Shown piece by piece: positions 47,901 to 56,297 of a stretch of 64,000 nt of DNA. The DNA is from Pedobacter sp. PAMC26386 (GTDB lineage Bacteria > Bacteroidota > Bacteroidia > Sphingobacteriales > Sphingobacteriaceae). The first letter of the stretch is position 1; each line of letters begins with the position of its first letter. The notes under the pieces are model-generated. The model worked only from the letters and a program-made list of their open reading frames with translations. It did no database searches and was not told the origin of the DNA. The position numbers and the translations under genes are program-made. The stretch lies in NCBI GenBank assembly GCA_014302835.1, contig CP060294.1, positions 2,505,067 through 2,569,066 of the forward strand, read 5' to 3'.

Positions 47901-50865
47901 AACTGGAAGTGAGTTCGGTAAAAGGATAAAATGCATGATTAAGTCCCTGGTTAAAATTATCGCGCACTTCCTTCAGTAAAGTATCAAAACTTTTTTCTTC
48001 AGAAACTTGATTACGGCTAACCATGAGATTAATATAACACCCTACACTTTGTTCATGAGCTTGCTCTGGCCTACCGCCTACAGGAGTGCTCACCATGATA
48101 TCTTCTTCCCCAGTAATTTTATACAGCAGGATGTTAAATATAGTCAGTATAAGCGTCGAAATATTGACCTGTAGTTCTCTCGCTATATTTTTTAACTTTA
48201 CCAGCCGATCACCTGTCAGTGTAGTTTTTTCGCATCCCACACCAATCATTTCAAAATTAGTTCTGTAGTCATAGGGCAGAGCAGAGGGCTGACCTATTCC
48301 AGCTAGTTTCTCCTTCCACCACACCAAATCATCCATTGCCTGATTACTATTCAAATAGTTTTGTTCCCATCTTACATAATCAAAAAAGGCAAGATCTGGT
48401 ACACTTACTGGATAAGGATTACCTTTAGAAAGAAGGTGATAATTCTCCCAGAACACCTGCATAAACCTTATTCCTGAGAATCCATCAATGATGATATGAT
48501 GAATAATAAAGTAAAGATATGAAATACCAGAATCCTCCTCTGAAAGCCAATACCATCTGATCAATGGACCAGATTTCAGATCAAATGGCTCTCTAAGTAG
48601 GGAGAACATAATAGCTGTGATGGCTTGTCCTGGTTTTAAAATTATTTCAACAGGAGCTTCAGCAATCTGTTCTAAGGATAAAAACTGATGGATCAGTTCA
48701 TCATTATCATCATGCTGAACAAGATTAGTCGTTAAGATGGGGTACTTTTGCAATACTGATCTAAAAGCCTGGCAAAGTAAGTCTCTATTTAAAAAATCTT
48801 TAATCTTAAATGCTATCGGGACATTGAACCCACTCGAAGCAGGGTTACTTTCTTGTATGTACCACAAGCCTTTCTGAACTTGCGAAATGGGATAGCCCTG
48901 CAATGTTTCATCAAAGGAATTATTTCCTATCGGAAAAGTTTCTTTGCTACTATTTCTCAGTTTATAGTTCTTTTCTACTAGCTCAAAGAAATCTTGAAAA
49001 CTATCTATTGATAGCGCTTGCCCCAGTTTAATGGTTATATCCAGACTTTGATTGATCCTGCGGATTAACTGTACCGTTTTGATAGAGTCAAAACCATAAT
49101 AAACGGGAGAACGGGACCAATCAATTATCTCAAGATTCAAATTGAAAATTGCCTGAATATGCAGTTGCAATACAGCTTCAACCAAAGGGTTAAGAGGCTG
49201 ACTACAGGCACTTAGCTTTTGCAGCGTATCATCTTGTTCATCATCCGACAATTTTTCCTTATCTATAAAATTATTGCTGGTATATTGTTCCAGGATAACG
49301 TGCGCATTGACACCACCTATAGCAAAGCTATTCAAGGCAGCTCTTCGTGGAAACTTCGCTACCTTCCAATCTGTTGCATACCGTTCAATAATTAGAGAAT
49401 GAGAATCTGGCAGTTCCTGATTCAAGGTTGTTATGCCAGGATTACCAGGAATTACACCATGCTGCATGGCCTGAATAACTTTTAGCATCGAGCCCGCACC
49501 TGCTGCAATTTCCGGGTGACCTATACTAGGCTTTACACTGCTAACCCTCCACTTTTTATCTTTCTGATTAGAAAAGGAACGATATACATGATCAATTGCG
49601 CCAAGTTCAAGTGCATCTGCTAATGGGTTAGCAATACCATGGGCCTCTACATAATCAATAGTGTCTACATTTATTCCGGAGTCTTTTATACATCTTTCCA
49701 TAGCAAACTTCATCCCCTTCACATTAGGAGCTTCTATTGAAAATCCGCTCCCTCCATGATGAACCGCGGTACCTCTGACAAGTGCAAGTATCTTATTTCC
49801 ATCGCTCCTGGCAAGTGCTAATGGTTTAAGGATAAATAAGCCGAGACCTTCTGTACGTACAAAACCATCAGCATGCTGACAAAAGCTTTTAGTGCTGTTC
49901 CCAGGACTTAACAAGTCATCGTATAATCCAGCCATGGCTGCTTTTTTAAAAACTCCATCTTCAATAAGATTTATCCCCCCCACTATTGCATGGGTAATTT
50001 CTCCCGATCTGATACTCTGTACTGCCCTGTGCAGTGCTACGTATACACTGGTACAAAAGGTATTTACCTGTTCACTTGGCCCTTGCAAGTTCAAGCGAAA
50101 AGAAAGTGCATTGGACAGCGTTATCTGATAAGGCTTTACTAGAAAATCACCATCAGCAGGACGGTCTGGTGAAGAAGCTATAAATACGCCAGTCATCTGA
50201 GAAGACAATGCTTTCAGGCTTATAGCATGATCATTCATGGCCCTGGCCAGGACCTTATAAAATAATCTCAGCGGTCTTTCCATGCTATAATATTCTGCCG
50301 ATGTTATACCCAAAAGATCCAGTAGGACATCCCATTCAGGATCCCCCAACTCTCCATAAGTCAATGTCATCTCTTTATCTTTAAGCGGAAACATTACGTT
50401 TTCTCCAGAGTGTACCCGTTCCCATAAGCCATCACTATCCGCTATGCCTGGAAAAGCACCTTCCATCGCCACAATGGCAACAGTATGTATAGACAACTCT
50501 TCTTTAGTAAAGACCTCAGTTTTGCAGGTTTTCAAAACATCGACCTCTGTCTGACCTTCAACTTCCTGCTGACCTATTTCAATTATCAGATAATCAACCA
50601 GTACATCCAATGTGGGATAATCAAATAAAAGCGTGGTACGAAAAGAACAACCTAATAACTTCTCCAGCTTTATCTTAAAGGCAACGGCCTCTGTAGAGCT
50701 GGTGCCAAGATCAATAAAGTCCTGGTCTAAAGCGACATCTTCAATAGAATCCAGTTCCAGAAACTCAACCAGCAAGTTTCGGATAATATCCGTCAGTAGC
50801 TGTCGCTTTCTCTCCCCCGATTCCCTTTTGATCTGGTCTATTATTTTTGAATTTTGAGATTTCAT
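44971..50865 (-). CDS. Hybrid PKS-NRPS megasynthase: ACP-KS-ACP-C-A-PCP-TE
   Basis: 1964 residues. ACP1 about 25-100 (DLGTSS, carrier Ser57). Ketosynthase about 125-530 with Cys271 (NTFCTSVYVALH), His409 (EAHGIANP) and His450 (KPSIGHPEIAAGAG). ACP2 about 560-635 (YYGFDS, Ser594). Condensation domain about 655-1080 (HHIIIDG, His790). Adenylation domain about 1115-1610 (YTSGSTGRPKG, NAYGPTEYT, Lys1600). PCP about 1620-1695 (DLGGHS, Ser1656). Thioesterase about 1722-1960 (AHSYGG, Ser1792; His1948). No acyltransferase, ketoreductase or reductase domain is present, so extender loading must come in trans. By comparison with isonitrile lipopeptide pathways, ACP1 probably corresponds to the free ACP (Rv0100), loaded by the adjacent acyl-AMP ligase. 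The chain would then be extended by KS, joined to one amino acid and released by TE. Last gene of a tight five-gene operon. Confidence 0.9.
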   Translation of the reverse strand: MKSQNSKIIDQIKRESGERKRQLLTDIIRNLLVEFLELDSIEDVALDQDFIDLGTSSTEAVAFKIKLEKLLGCSFRTTLLFDYPTLDVLVDYLIIEIGQQEVEGQTEVDVLKTCKTEVFTKEELSIHTVAIVAMEGAFPGIADSDGLWERVHSGENVMFPLKDKEMTLTYGELGDPEWDVLLDLLGITSAEYYSMERPLRLFYKVLARAMNDHAISLKALSSQMTGVFIASSPDRPADGDFLVKPYQITLSNALSFRLNLQGPSEQVNTFCTSVYVALHRAVQSIRSGEITHAIVGGINLIEDGVFKKAAMAGLYDDLLSPGNSTKSFCQHADGFVRTEGLGLFILKPLALARSDGNKILALVRGTAVHHGGSGFSIEAPNVKGMKFAMERCIKDSGINVDTIDYVEAHGIANPLADALELGAIDHVYRSFSNQKDKKWRVSSVKPSIGHPEIAAGAGSMLKVIQAMQHGVIPGNPGITTLNQELPDSHSLIIERYATDWKVAKFPRRAALNSFAIGGVNAHVILEQYTSNNFIDKEKLSDDEQDDTLQKLSACSQPLNPLVEAVLQLHIQAIFNLNLEIIDWSRSPVYYGFDSIKTVQLIRRINQSLDITIKLGQALSIDSFQDFFELVEKNYKLRNSSKETFPIGNNSFDETLQGYPISQVQKGLWYIQESNPASSGFNVPIAFKIKDFLNRDLLCQAFRSVLQKYPILTTNLVQHDDNDELIHQFLSLEQIAEAPVEIILKPGQAITAIMFSLLREPFDLKSGPLIRWYWLSEEDSGISYLYFIIHHIIIDGFSGIRFMQVFWENYHLLSKGNPYPVSVPDLAFFDYVRWEQNYLNSNQAMDDLVWWKEKLAGIGQPSALPYDYRTNFEMIGVGCEKTTLTGDRLVKLKNIARELQVNISTLILTIFNILLYKITGEEDIMVSTPVGGRPEQAHEQSVGCYINLMVSRNQVSEEKSFDTLLKEVRDNFNQGLNHAFYPFTELTSSLGIKIDSGIESTLPVSYTYQNIFDEILENRDFKGSIQPFFDVYQETEDHYTLEVYDFRNSLEIQIKYQQSLFQEKTICRHLGYLDKLIQDVVEMPQGKIKDYDILEYSEKRQLIHGFNNTSIGIPDLCIHEMIEEQALHFPDNAALIDSGSGKIVTYRSLEEQSTHIAHFLQKEGVKPDVLIALSMERSSDAIIALLGILKAGGAYLFIDTSYEEERIQFILKDAKVKMLLTQERLMDRLTLAVKETCLLWSVDQILKTPLISVSVLEKEVLPAHLAYVIYTSGSTGRPKGVMIEHSSLVNLSQHLVQQYKIVPSDRILQFASLGFDMSVEEIFPYLVAGAGIVIRSEQDINPFNFHQVITQKEVTILNIPPLFFNVIETMDDDQQEALFAQIRLISVGGEALSEKVWNKLRALKSVQSFNAYGPTEYTVNTTIAEIRECGQLTIGKPIANTQVYVLGKNMELLSVGVKGELYIAGAGLARGYLNRDELNAEKFFINPFGKGKIYRTGDQVRWLDNGNLQFLNRLDDQVKIRGYRVELGEIENVLAEYGGIKKVVVIAKNQSEGNILMAFYLSEIEYDPVMLRVYLLKKVPEYMVPANFIKLDGIPLTRNGKADRKALANLSVSHVLQKDYIPATTAIEWSIVKIWQEELVVGRVGIMDNFFDLGGHSLMAIRILLRINKTWKVNLSMGTFLKAANIQELAVLVESAGSGEPNEIPADYLIFLREAAKGSDNVPVFVIPGLPGLCDGYYGLAKNLYGTGNVYGLQMKGHHGDLPCDSIAEMAAHNIELIKQVVKAGEVKFFAHSYGGTILYEMLKKLELSDISVNEIVMIDCGISDDINGLRTDDVLLFCNALFQEIHLNERKKILQQIQDILRVEPESLWENHIEQLIVEKEFHKEALVFAQCWKVMETSLSVQYAYPYGRLPYTLKLIIAEESKDWLRPDSWNPYFNKIDVYSTKGDHLSITKPPFCSLWLNEL

Positions 50866-50879
50866 TATATATTATCGGA

Positions 50880-51428
50880 TTAGCTTTTTTCTTTTGCAGG
50901 TAATATTCCCAATACAACTTCTCCTTTTGAGGAGCCTCCATTTATATCGTGAAAATTGCAGTAGGTATACAGAAATGTGCATTGCGCTGTTTTTTTAATA
51001 GCTGTAATGCCCCAGATACCAGAAAATCCTTTTGCGTTTAATAGCCTACTGAAAGATGAATTTATCTTAACGATCAATATATGAGTTAGCTGCTTATGGA
51101 AAAAAGTTTCTTCTGTATAATCTTTCAGCTCAGGTATCAATTGATTTTTAATACAATGCCCAAGAAACACGTAACCAAGCTGGTTATAACAGATATTGTA
51201 TTCTACTGCATTAAAATGGCCTGTATCATCAATATAGCAGGATTGTGCAATAGCAAAATCTCCGGTTACCTTCAATCCCTGAATTACCTTATCCGGCTCT
51301 ATATGAAAAACAGCATGTTTAAGATAGGTTGTATGTTCTCTATATGGATTTAATACTCTTTTTATAAAATCCGGATCTATAGCTATAGATCCGGGTTTTA
51401 AATTCAATGTGTGTCTTTCGATTTCCAT
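50880..51428 (-). CDS. ScoD/FcoT-like hotdog-fold thioesterase/lyase of isonitrile biosynthesis
   Basis: 182 residues. The whole length resembles Mycobacterium tuberculosis Rv0098 (FcoT) as I remember it: RVLNPYR, IAQSCYIDDTGHFNAVEYNI, CYNQLGYVFLG and NGGSSKGEVVLGIL correspond to conserved FcoT segments. The residues known as its active-site Asn pair fall at Asn73 and Asn82, and the Tyr at Tyr65. In isonitrile lipopeptide pathways the ScoD/FcoT family acts on alpha,beta-unsaturated acyl-ACP, promoting addition of glycine at the beta carbon and release of the (carboxymethylamino) acid. It lies 5 bases after the ScoE-like gene and 14 bases before the megasynthase, so it is translationally tied to both. 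No database search was possible; the assignment rests on motif recall. Confidence 0.78.
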   Translation of the reverse strand: MEIERHTLNLKPGSIAIDPDFIKRVLNPYREHTTYLKHAVFHIEPDKVIQGLKVTGDFAIAQSCYIDDTGHFNAVEYNICYNQLGYVFLGHCIKNQLIPELKDYTEETFFHKQLTHILIVKINSSFSRLLNAKGFSGIWGITAIKKTAQCTFLYTYCNFHDINGGSSKGEVVLGILPAKEKS

Positions 51429-51433
51429 GATCC

Positions 51434-52321
51434 TTAGTCTTCAAGTCCGGCATAAAATGGATATGCATCATAAATTCCAATACGGTAGCTTTTGCTTTTT
51501 TCTCCGGGAGACAGCTGAGAAGACTTATGCAATAAAAAGCGGTTATCCCAGATGATAATATCCCCTTTATCCCATGAATGTGTATGAATGTGTTCTTCCC
51601 TTTCGATAAAATCAAATAAAGCCTGCATGGCTTTTTGATTATCTTCATAAGTCAGGCCTTCAATCCCCATAGTAAATCCGCTACTCATATAAAGAGCTTT
51701 ATCTCGGGTTACAGGATGTTCAATCACAGCAGGATGCTTTACTGGCGGAACAATTTCATTCATATAATCTATTAGCTGCTGTAATGATTTATCAACATCT
51801 GAAGGTTGAACTTTATAGCGATTATTCCCGCCATGAACCATAATAGCTCCATCTACTAATAACTTAAGATCATCAGGTAACTCACGGTATACCTTCGCCA
51901 TATCAATATAATAAGTCGCTCTAATTGATTCAGGGATAATGATTGGAGATATCGAAGTCAGGGATAATGGCCGCTGTTGAAACTGGCAGTCTGTATGCCA
52001 GTAATGACCTGTACCAGCAACACCGACTTTTTTCCCATCCTCATTGACATTGGAGGAAACGAAAATTTCCGGAAAATCAGGGTGATGATAATTATCCTGA
52101 AAATAAACCTGGGGAGTACCTAATTTCCTTGTGAACTCGACATATTCCGCTGGTGTAAGTTCCTGATTACGGATGACTATGAGTTTATTCCGATAAATGG
52201 CAGATCTGATTTCCACTAACTCCGGAGAGTCAGGAGTTAAATTTCGAAGATCAAGACCTAAGATCTCGCCACCGATTTTATTATTTTTAGCATTTCTTAT
52301 TTCGAATATTTCTGTTTTCAT
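51434..52321 (-). CDS. ScoE/Rv0097-like Fe(II)/2-oxoglutarate-dependent isonitrile-forming oxygenase (TauD/TfdA family)
   Basis: 295 residues, one TauD fold. Iron ligands: His109 and Asp111 (GTGHYWHTDCQF) and His265 (IIIWDNRFLLHK); 2-oxoglutarate Arg280 (SYRIGIYD). Several stretches follow ScoE and Rv0097 rather than taurine dioxygenase: PEIFVSSNV (84-92), IIPESIRATYYIDMAKVY (128-145), LPDDLK, and LYMSSGFTMGIE (210-221). These enzymes convert a beta-(carboxymethylamino) fatty acid into the beta-isocyano acid by two oxidations and decarboxylation. Compared with the KIRPxDVYRP block I recall in ScoE/Rv0097, this protein reads KVQPSDVDKS (170-179), keeping Lys170 but changing the Arg to Gln172. 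Function is assigned by motif recall plus the matching neighbours. Confidence 0.8.
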   Translation of the reverse strand: MKTEIFEIRNAKNNKIGGEILGLDLRNLTPDSPELVEIRSAIYRNKLIVIRNQELTPAEYVEFTRKLGTPQVYFQDNYHHPDFPEIFVSSNVNEDGKKVGVAGTGHYWHTDCQFQQRPLSLTSISPIIIPESIRATYYIDMAKVYRELPDDLKLLVDGAIMVHGGNNRYKVQPSDVDKSLQQLIDYMNEIVPPVKHPAVIEHPVTRDKALYMSSGFTMGIEGLTYEDNQKAMQALFDFIEREEHIHTHSWDKGDIIIWDNRFLLHKSSQLSPGEKSKSYRIGIYDAYPFYAGLED

Positions 52322-52346
52322 GATTATCTTTTTTTGATTATAAATA

Positions 52347-53927
52347 TTAATTTACTGCACGTCTTCTTCCTGTCCAGTAGGGTTCTCTAAGCACCCGTTT
52401 CAGAACTTTTCCACTTGGGTTTCTCGGCAGCTCTTCAATGAAGCTGACAGAGCTGGGGCCTTTAAAATTTGCCAGTCTCGCTCTCACAAAAGAGATAAGT
52501 TCTCTGGATTTTAATGTTGCAGCAGGTTTTAACACCACAAAAGCCTTTACTGATTCTCCAAGTAAATCGTCAGGGATTCCTATTACAGCAGCTTCGGCTA
52601 CCCCGTCGTGTTCACATAAAATAGCTTCGATTTCTGCCGGGAATATATTTTCACCTGCACAGATGATCATGTCCTTAATGCGATCACATATATATAGATA
52701 ACCGTCCTGATCCTGGTATCCGCCATCTCCAGTCCTGACCCAGCCATTAGCCAGAGTTCGCTCAGTCTCTTCATTATTTTTCCAATAAGCCAGCATCACT
52801 GAAGGAGACTTAATATATATTTCTCCTATTTCTCCGGCTTTTAACTGCTGTCCCAACGGATCTGCAATTTTAATTTCTACACCTGGCAACGGTCTTCCTG
52901 CAGCATTTATCCTCTTTGCCCCATTCGAATCGTGGTCTTCCGGACGAAGACAAACCGCCATATTACCAGTTTCAGTCATCCCATAAATCTGGAAGAAATC
53001 ACATTGAAACTTCCCGGCTGCTTTTCTCATTAGTACATCAGAGATAGGTGATCCACCATATAGGATCGCCTTAACTGAGGAAAAATCTGTATCCTGACAA
53101 GCTGGTTCCGACAGGCAAAACCCAAGCATAGCAGGGACTAGTTCAATCTTGGTGATTTTATACTTTTCAATTAGCTGCAAAACCTTCCAAGCAATAAAAA
53201 CATCAATAAGAACACTTGTACTCCCTGAAATAAATCCTTGAATGGCCCACCACAAACCGCCTATATGGAACATTGGAAGAGATACCAATAGAATATCCTG
53301 ATCATTTAAATCCATCCACTTATCTCCCGCACTATACATGTTGTGGAGCAGCCTGAAAAAGGTGTAATGAGCCAGCTGTACACCTTTCGGTTTACCTGTA
53401 GTTCCGCTTGTGTAAAGCTGAAGAACAACATCCTCTTCCGTGGGTTTAAAAGATAGAGAATTAAGCGCAGGAAAAGTGTCACGCCATGATTGGTAGTCAG
53501 GGTATCCTGATCCATCTCCATCTATTGTAATTATTTTTTTGATCGATGGTAATTCAGGAAGTATCTCTTGAACTAAACCAACAAATTCCTGTTGCACAAA
53601 CAAAAGTTCAGCATCTCCATCATTCAATATGTATTTAATCTCACGGGCAGATAACCTCCAGTTCATGCTGATGAGTACTGACCCCGATTTTGCACAACCG
53701 AATAAGATTTCATAACCATAATCAACATCTTTGCTTAAAATGGCTACTCTGTTTCCAGGTTTTACATTTAAGAGATCCAGACCGGCAGCAACTTGGTTTG
53801 AATATTTTTCAAATTCACCAAATGTTGTCTTTCTATCCTCATAGATTAAAGCCGTTTGATTAGTTCTATTCGCAGCGTTCCATGCTGAAACTTCCGGAAG
53901 ATTATTTAAGCATAGATTTCTCATCAT
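52347..53927 (-). CDS. Acyl-AMP/acyl-ACP ligase (ScoC/FadD10-like)
   Basis: 526 residues, an ANL-superfamily adenylating enzyme. Motifs: QLYTSGTTGKPKGVQLAH near 170 (P-loop), FFQIYGMTETGNM near 315, GWVRTGDGGYQDQDGYLYI near 395, DMIICAGENIFPAEIE, and C-terminal Lys in RNPSGKVLKR. In isonitrile lipopeptide clusters this gene (ScoC, FadD10/Rv0099) activates a fatty acid and loads it onto an ACP. Here the likely acceptor is ACP1 at the N-terminus of the megasynthase, since no free ACP gene is present. It follows the TonB receptor gene by 9 bases and precedes the ScoE-like gene by 25. Without that context it would be a generic long-chain acyl-CoA synthetase. Confidence 0.85.
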   Translation of the reverse strand: MMRNLCLNNLPEVSAWNAANRTNQTALIYEDRKTTFGEFEKYSNQVAAGLDLLNVKPGNRVAILSKDVDYGYEILFGCAKSGSVLISMNWRLSAREIKYILNDGDAELLFVQQEFVGLVQEILPELPSIKKIITIDGDGSGYPDYQSWRDTFPALNSLSFKPTEEDVVLQLYTSGTTGKPKGVQLAHYTFFRLLHNMYSAGDKWMDLNDQDILLVSLPMFHIGGLWWAIQGFISGSTSVLIDVFIAWKVLQLIEKYKITKIELVPAMLGFCLSEPACQDTDFSSVKAILYGGSPISDVLMRKAAGKFQCDFFQIYGMTETGNMAVCLRPEDHDSNGAKRINAAGRPLPGVEIKIADPLGQQLKAGEIGEIYIKSPSVMLAYWKNNEETERTLANGWVRTGDGGYQDQDGYLYICDRIKDMIICAGENIFPAEIEAILCEHDGVAEAAVIGIPDDLLGESVKAFVVLKPAATLKSRELISFVRARLANFKGPSSVSFIEELPRNPSGKVLKRVLREPYWTGRRRAVN

Positions 53928-53936
53928 TGATCCGTT

Positions 53937-56297
53937 TTAAAATTTCACGATTAAAGTTGTTCCATAAGTTCTGGGGGTTCCCAAAATAAAAGTGCTGAAA
54001 GAGCCATAGGCTACATATCTTTTATCAGTAATGTTCCTTGCCCAGAAATTGAGTTCAAAATTCTTACCTGTTACTCCAGTTTTAGCATTAAATAAACTAT
54101 AGCCCGGCTGATTCAGGCCATTGACAAAATCAAAGTAATATTTATCCAGATAACGATACTCTCCTCTCAGAAACGCTGTTAATTTTTGTTTACTATTGCC
54201 AAAATCGTAACTATACTGAGCGGCCAGCATAGAACTGAATGGCGGATTATAAATTGGCTGATTCCCCTTATTATCCACAACAGCCTTCGCCTCTTTGTTA
54301 TACAGTAGTAATGAAGCATATCTGGCATAAGAATAACTAGCATTCAAATCAATTTGAAAACCTTTTAAGGGCAATGCCGATAATTCAAGCTCAATACCTT
54401 TATTGTGCATTTCTCCCACATTTAAAATAAGTTGGTTAACGCCATCCTGAGAAGTTCCTACCTGCTGATTGTGTTGTTCCAGATAGAAACCAGTAAGATT
54501 GAGTTTCAACTTATTATTCAGGAATGTGTTTTTCCATCCAATCTCATAATTATCGGAATGTTCAGGATCATAAGGCACCTGATCTGGCCTTGGTGCAGTC
54601 GTGTTTAATCCGCCAGCCCGAAAGCCCCTTGCATAAGATGCGTAAATCAGCATCTGATCTTTTGGCTTATAACTAACTGTCAGCTTTGGGGTTACTGCAT
54701 TGAAATTAGCCCGGTAATCCCTGTTCGGAGTTAGTAATACAGGTGGATTGGGATCTTTCTGATAATCAGTATACTTGCTCAACTTCCTGACTTCATGATC
54801 GTAACGGATACCCGCTGTCACATCCCATTGACTTGCAATGGCATAAGTAGCTTGTCCAAAAAAAGCAAAGCCTTGATTTTTTGCAGAACTATAAGCAATA
54901 GTATTAAATGGTGCACCTGATTTAGGATCTAATAGTAGATAGTCAGGGCCATAACTGGATAATGAAGCGTTACTGTTATTTTGCAAGAATCCATAAGCAC
55001 CTGCAACCCATTGCAGTTTACTGCTATTCGTAGTAGGAGAAGACAAACGAATCTCCTGTGTGTAAATATGTTGACGAATATCAGGGCTTCCTGTTAAAAT
55101 ATTTAAAGGACTAAAATCAAAATCATAGCCGCCAGGGTAATCCAGGTGGTAATTAATATAAGAAGAAACTGAAGTGAAATTGAAGTCTTTACCATAGTAA
55201 TTTGCCTGTAAGGAGGTATTAAAGTTATTTCTCCGCTCAATATTGGTATTATTTGAAGATACTTCATAAGGTTTTTCAAGGACCTGGGTATAGGATCTGA
55301 CCCAAGGATAACTTCCTCTGTCATTATCATTTTCTATTTTCGCATTTAAAGATAGTGCCCAGCGTTCCGAAGGCAGATAGCGCAAATTGAAATTGCCCGA
55401 GTAATCTTCCCGCCTGTCGTAACCGCTTTTAGTATAATTATTATAATAAATCGATCCTCTGTGGTTATAAGTAAACGCTCCGCTGGCGAAAAGTTTATTT
55501 TTCACTACCGGTCCTGAAAGGCTAACAGTATAACGTTGTTGCCCGTAATTTCCTAAACTAATTTCAGCGTAACCAGAAGATGTATTACCGGGTTGTCTGG
55601 TGGTAATGTTGACTACACCACCAAATGCGTTGCGACCATAAAGTGTTCCCTGTGGTCCACGTAAAATTTCTATACTTTGTATATCATTAAACAAAGGCGG
55701 CGCAGAGAAAAACTCGTATTGATTTACACCATCAATATAAGTAGCTACTGCCTGCTCGTTCGTATAGCCTAATACGCCACGTATATTGAAGAAATTTGCC
55801 CCGGTACTATTACCGTGTTCAACTGTAAACAAACTCGGAGCGATCGCTGTAAGATTTGTAATATCCCATAACCGATAATCCTTAATCTGCTTCGCATCTA
55901 AAGATGTAATTGCGGCGGGAATATTCTGGACACTTTCCTGTCGTTTTTCAGAAGACACCGTTACTTCATTCAACTGCTGATTACTTTCTGCCAATTTAAA
56001 ATCCGAGATCAATACCTCCCCTTTACCAAGGGTGATTTTTTTGAGTATCGAAGCGTAGCCAATGGCAGAAACACTGATGGTATAATTTCCACTTGCTAAA
56101 TTTTTGATGGTGTATTTCCCCTCCGCATCAGTCAGTACTCCATAATTTGTATTTAATAGCTTAACTGTTGTTTTAAAGACAGCCTGTCCTTGAGATGTAG
56201 TAACTGTACCTTGTATATTGCCGGACTGTGCAAATACCGGGGTACAATAAAGTATAAATAATATAATCGTAAGTTTTAAAATTGCTTTCATGTTCAT
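53937..56297 (-). CDS. TonB-dependent receptor of the metallophore type
   Basis: 786 residues. Signal peptide ends near residue 24 (LYCTPVFAQ). Carboxypeptidase-regulatory-like domain about 27-110 (IQGTVTTSQGQAVFKTTV), plug about 120-235 with SIEILRGPQGTLYGRNAFGG, and a beta-barrel ending in the aromatic C-terminus GTTLIVKF. It lacks the SusC signature and has no SusD partner; its barrel resembles siderophore/vitamin-type receptors. It is the first gene of the five-gene biosynthetic operon (9 bases before the ligase), so producer and importer are co-transcribed. I infer that it takes up the metal complex of the cluster product. The 225 bases upstream show no TAnnTTTG box that I could identify. 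Confidence 0.88.
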   Translation of the reverse strand: MNMKAILKLTIILFILYCTPVFAQSGNIQGTVTTSQGQAVFKTTVKLLNTNYGVLTDAEGKYTIKNLASGNYTISVSAIGYASILKKITLGKGEVLISDFKLAESNQQLNEVTVSSEKRQESVQNIPAAITSLDAKQIKDYRLWDITNLTAIAPSLFTVEHGNSTGANFFNIRGVLGYTNEQAVATYIDGVNQYEFFSAPPLFNDIQSIEILRGPQGTLYGRNAFGGVVNITTRQPGNTSSGYAEISLGNYGQQRYTVSLSGPVVKNKLFASGAFTYNHRGSIYYNNYTKSGYDRREDYSGNFNLRYLPSERWALSLNAKIENDNDRGSYPWVRSYTQVLEKPYEVSSNNTNIERRNNFNTSLQANYYGKDFNFTSVSSYINYHLDYPGGYDFDFSPLNILTGSPDIRQHIYTQEIRLSSPTTNSSKLQWVAGAYGFLQNNSNASLSSYGPDYLLLDPKSGAPFNTIAYSSAKNQGFAFFGQATYAIASQWDVTAGIRYDHEVRKLSKYTDYQKDPNPPVLLTPNRDYRANFNAVTPKLTVSYKPKDQMLIYASYARGFRAGGLNTTAPRPDQVPYDPEHSDNYEIGWKNTFLNNKLKLNLTGFYLEQHNQQVGTSQDGVNQLILNVGEMHNKGIELELSALPLKGFQIDLNASYSYARYASLLLYNKEAKAVVDNKGNQPIYNPPFSSMLAAQYSYDFGNSKQKLTAFLRGEYRYLDKYYFDFVNGLNQPGYSLFNAKTGVTGKNFELNFWARNITDKRYVAYGSFSTFILGTPRTYGTTLIVKF

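Noticed and set aside
52347..53927. Acyl ligase as a stand-alone fatty-acid degradation enzyme
   Set aside because: It is locked in a tight operon with biosynthetic genes and matches the position of ScoC/FadD10. No beta-oxidation genes are present.
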